Below, piece after piece: positions 7,170-7,413 of a stretch of 7,413 bases of DNA. This DNA comes from Streptomyces sp. NRRL F-5123. Lineage in GTDB: Bacteria; Actinomycetota; Actinomycetes; Streptomycetales; Streptomycetaceae. Position 1 is the stretch's first letter. Each line of letters begins with the position of its first letter. The translations under genes and the position numbers were made by a program. Location of the stretch: contig NZ_JOHY01000117.1 in the NCBI RefSeq assembly GCF_000721495.1, positions 1-7,413 on the forward strand, written 5' to 3'. The notes beneath the pieces are model-generated. The model had not been told where the DNA came from. It did no database searches and was given only the letters and a program-made list of their open reading frames with translations.

Positions 7170-7413
7170 TCAGTACGCGGAATTCACGTTGTCCATCGTG
7201 CCGTAGCGGTCGGCCGCGTAATTGCAGGCGGCGGTGATGTTCGCGACCGGGTCGTAGATGTTGTGCGACGTGCCGGCCACGTGGAAGCGGTTGAACGTCG
7301 GGTCGATCACCTGGAGCAGACCCTTCGAGGGAATGCCGTTGCGGGCGTTGATGTCCCACAGGTTGATCGCCTTGGGGTCACCGCTGGACTCGCGGATGAT
7401 GTTGCGGTGGATT
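7170..7413 (-). CDS. Lytic transglycosylase SLT-domain protein, C-terminal 80 residues (5' end beyond the window)
   Basis: Read on the minus strand from the window edge, the frame gives IHRNIIRESSGDPKAINLWD, then the SKGLLQVIDPTF, HVAGTSHNIYDPVANITAA, NYAADRYGTMDNVNSAY segments and a TGA at 7170-7172. This is the C-terminal part of a soluble lytic transglycosylase fold as found in secreted actinomycete proteins. The Glu in RESSGDP (visible residue 8) is the expected catalytic acid, GLLQ is the usual substrate-cleft motif, and the family cleaves the MurNAc-GlcNAc bond of peptidoglycan. The protein ends exactly where the domain ends. The N-terminus, with any signal peptide or LysM/other module, is outside the window. 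A single Cys (AACNYA) stands out in the last helix. The family assignment is firm; the full architecture is unknown. A shadow frame at 7159-7359 is Arg-rich and not coding. Confidence 0.88.
   Translation of the reverse strand, partial: IHRNIIRESSGDPKAINLWDINARNGIPSKGLLQVIDPTFNRFHVAGTSHNIYDPVANITAACNYAADRYGTMDNVNSAY

Noticed and set aside
7159..7359. A 66-codon minus-strand frame at the right end
   Set aside because: The neighbouring frame encodes the SLT domain end; this one is Arg/His-rich and begins inside it.

Overview
The window is high-GC DNA with strong G/C preference at third codon positions. Secreted DNRLRE, LamG and FG-GAP modules, a short UvrA-like ABC protein and an SLT transglycosylase occur together here. 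This points to an actinomycete, most likely Streptomyces or a close relative. The assignment rests on protein style and base composition, not on a marker gene.

Layout. Positions 1-3902 on the + strand carry one very large extracellular multidomain protein that enters from the left edge. Its order is a linker-rich N-terminal part, a DNRLRE-type beta domain, an Ig/FN3-like domain, degenerate VCBS-like repeats, a LamG (concanavalin-like) domain and five regular 50-residue FG-GAP repeats. The reading frame is broken near 1000-1011. The upstream frame stops at 1009-1011, and the downstream frame is coding-like from about 1005 but has no start codon before 1122. It is best read as one gene split by a frameshift, possibly with loss of part of the Ig-like domain. 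After 61 bases comes a small membrane protein of the YcxB-like family (3964-4482, +), perhaps co-transcribed.

The + strand block ends at a perfect 14-bp hairpin (4515-4546), which also ends the convergent gene on the other strand. That gene (4560-6944, -) encodes a 794-residue UvrA-like double ABC ATPase without room for a UvrB-binding domain, resembling UvrA2/DrrC-type proteins. Its upstream region (6945-7095) holds a good ribosome binding site, a weak candidate promoter and a 23-bp tandem repeat (about 2.6 copies). A second perfect hairpin (16-bp stem, 7096-7132) separates it from the last gene, the C-terminal 80 residues of an SLT-type lytic transglycosylase that enters from the right edge (7170-7413, -).

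The genes do not form an obvious pathway. The + strand pair is an envelope/secreted module, the transglycosylase acts on peptidoglycan, and the UvrA-like protein is a stand-alone DNA-related or drug-tolerance ATPase with its own regulatory region. I see no RNA genes, insertion sequences, CRISPR arrays or clear new defence system. The items most worth a second look are the frame break in the large secreted gene, the 23-bp repeats before the UvrA-like gene, and the near-perfect repeat structure at the C-terminus of the secreted protein.
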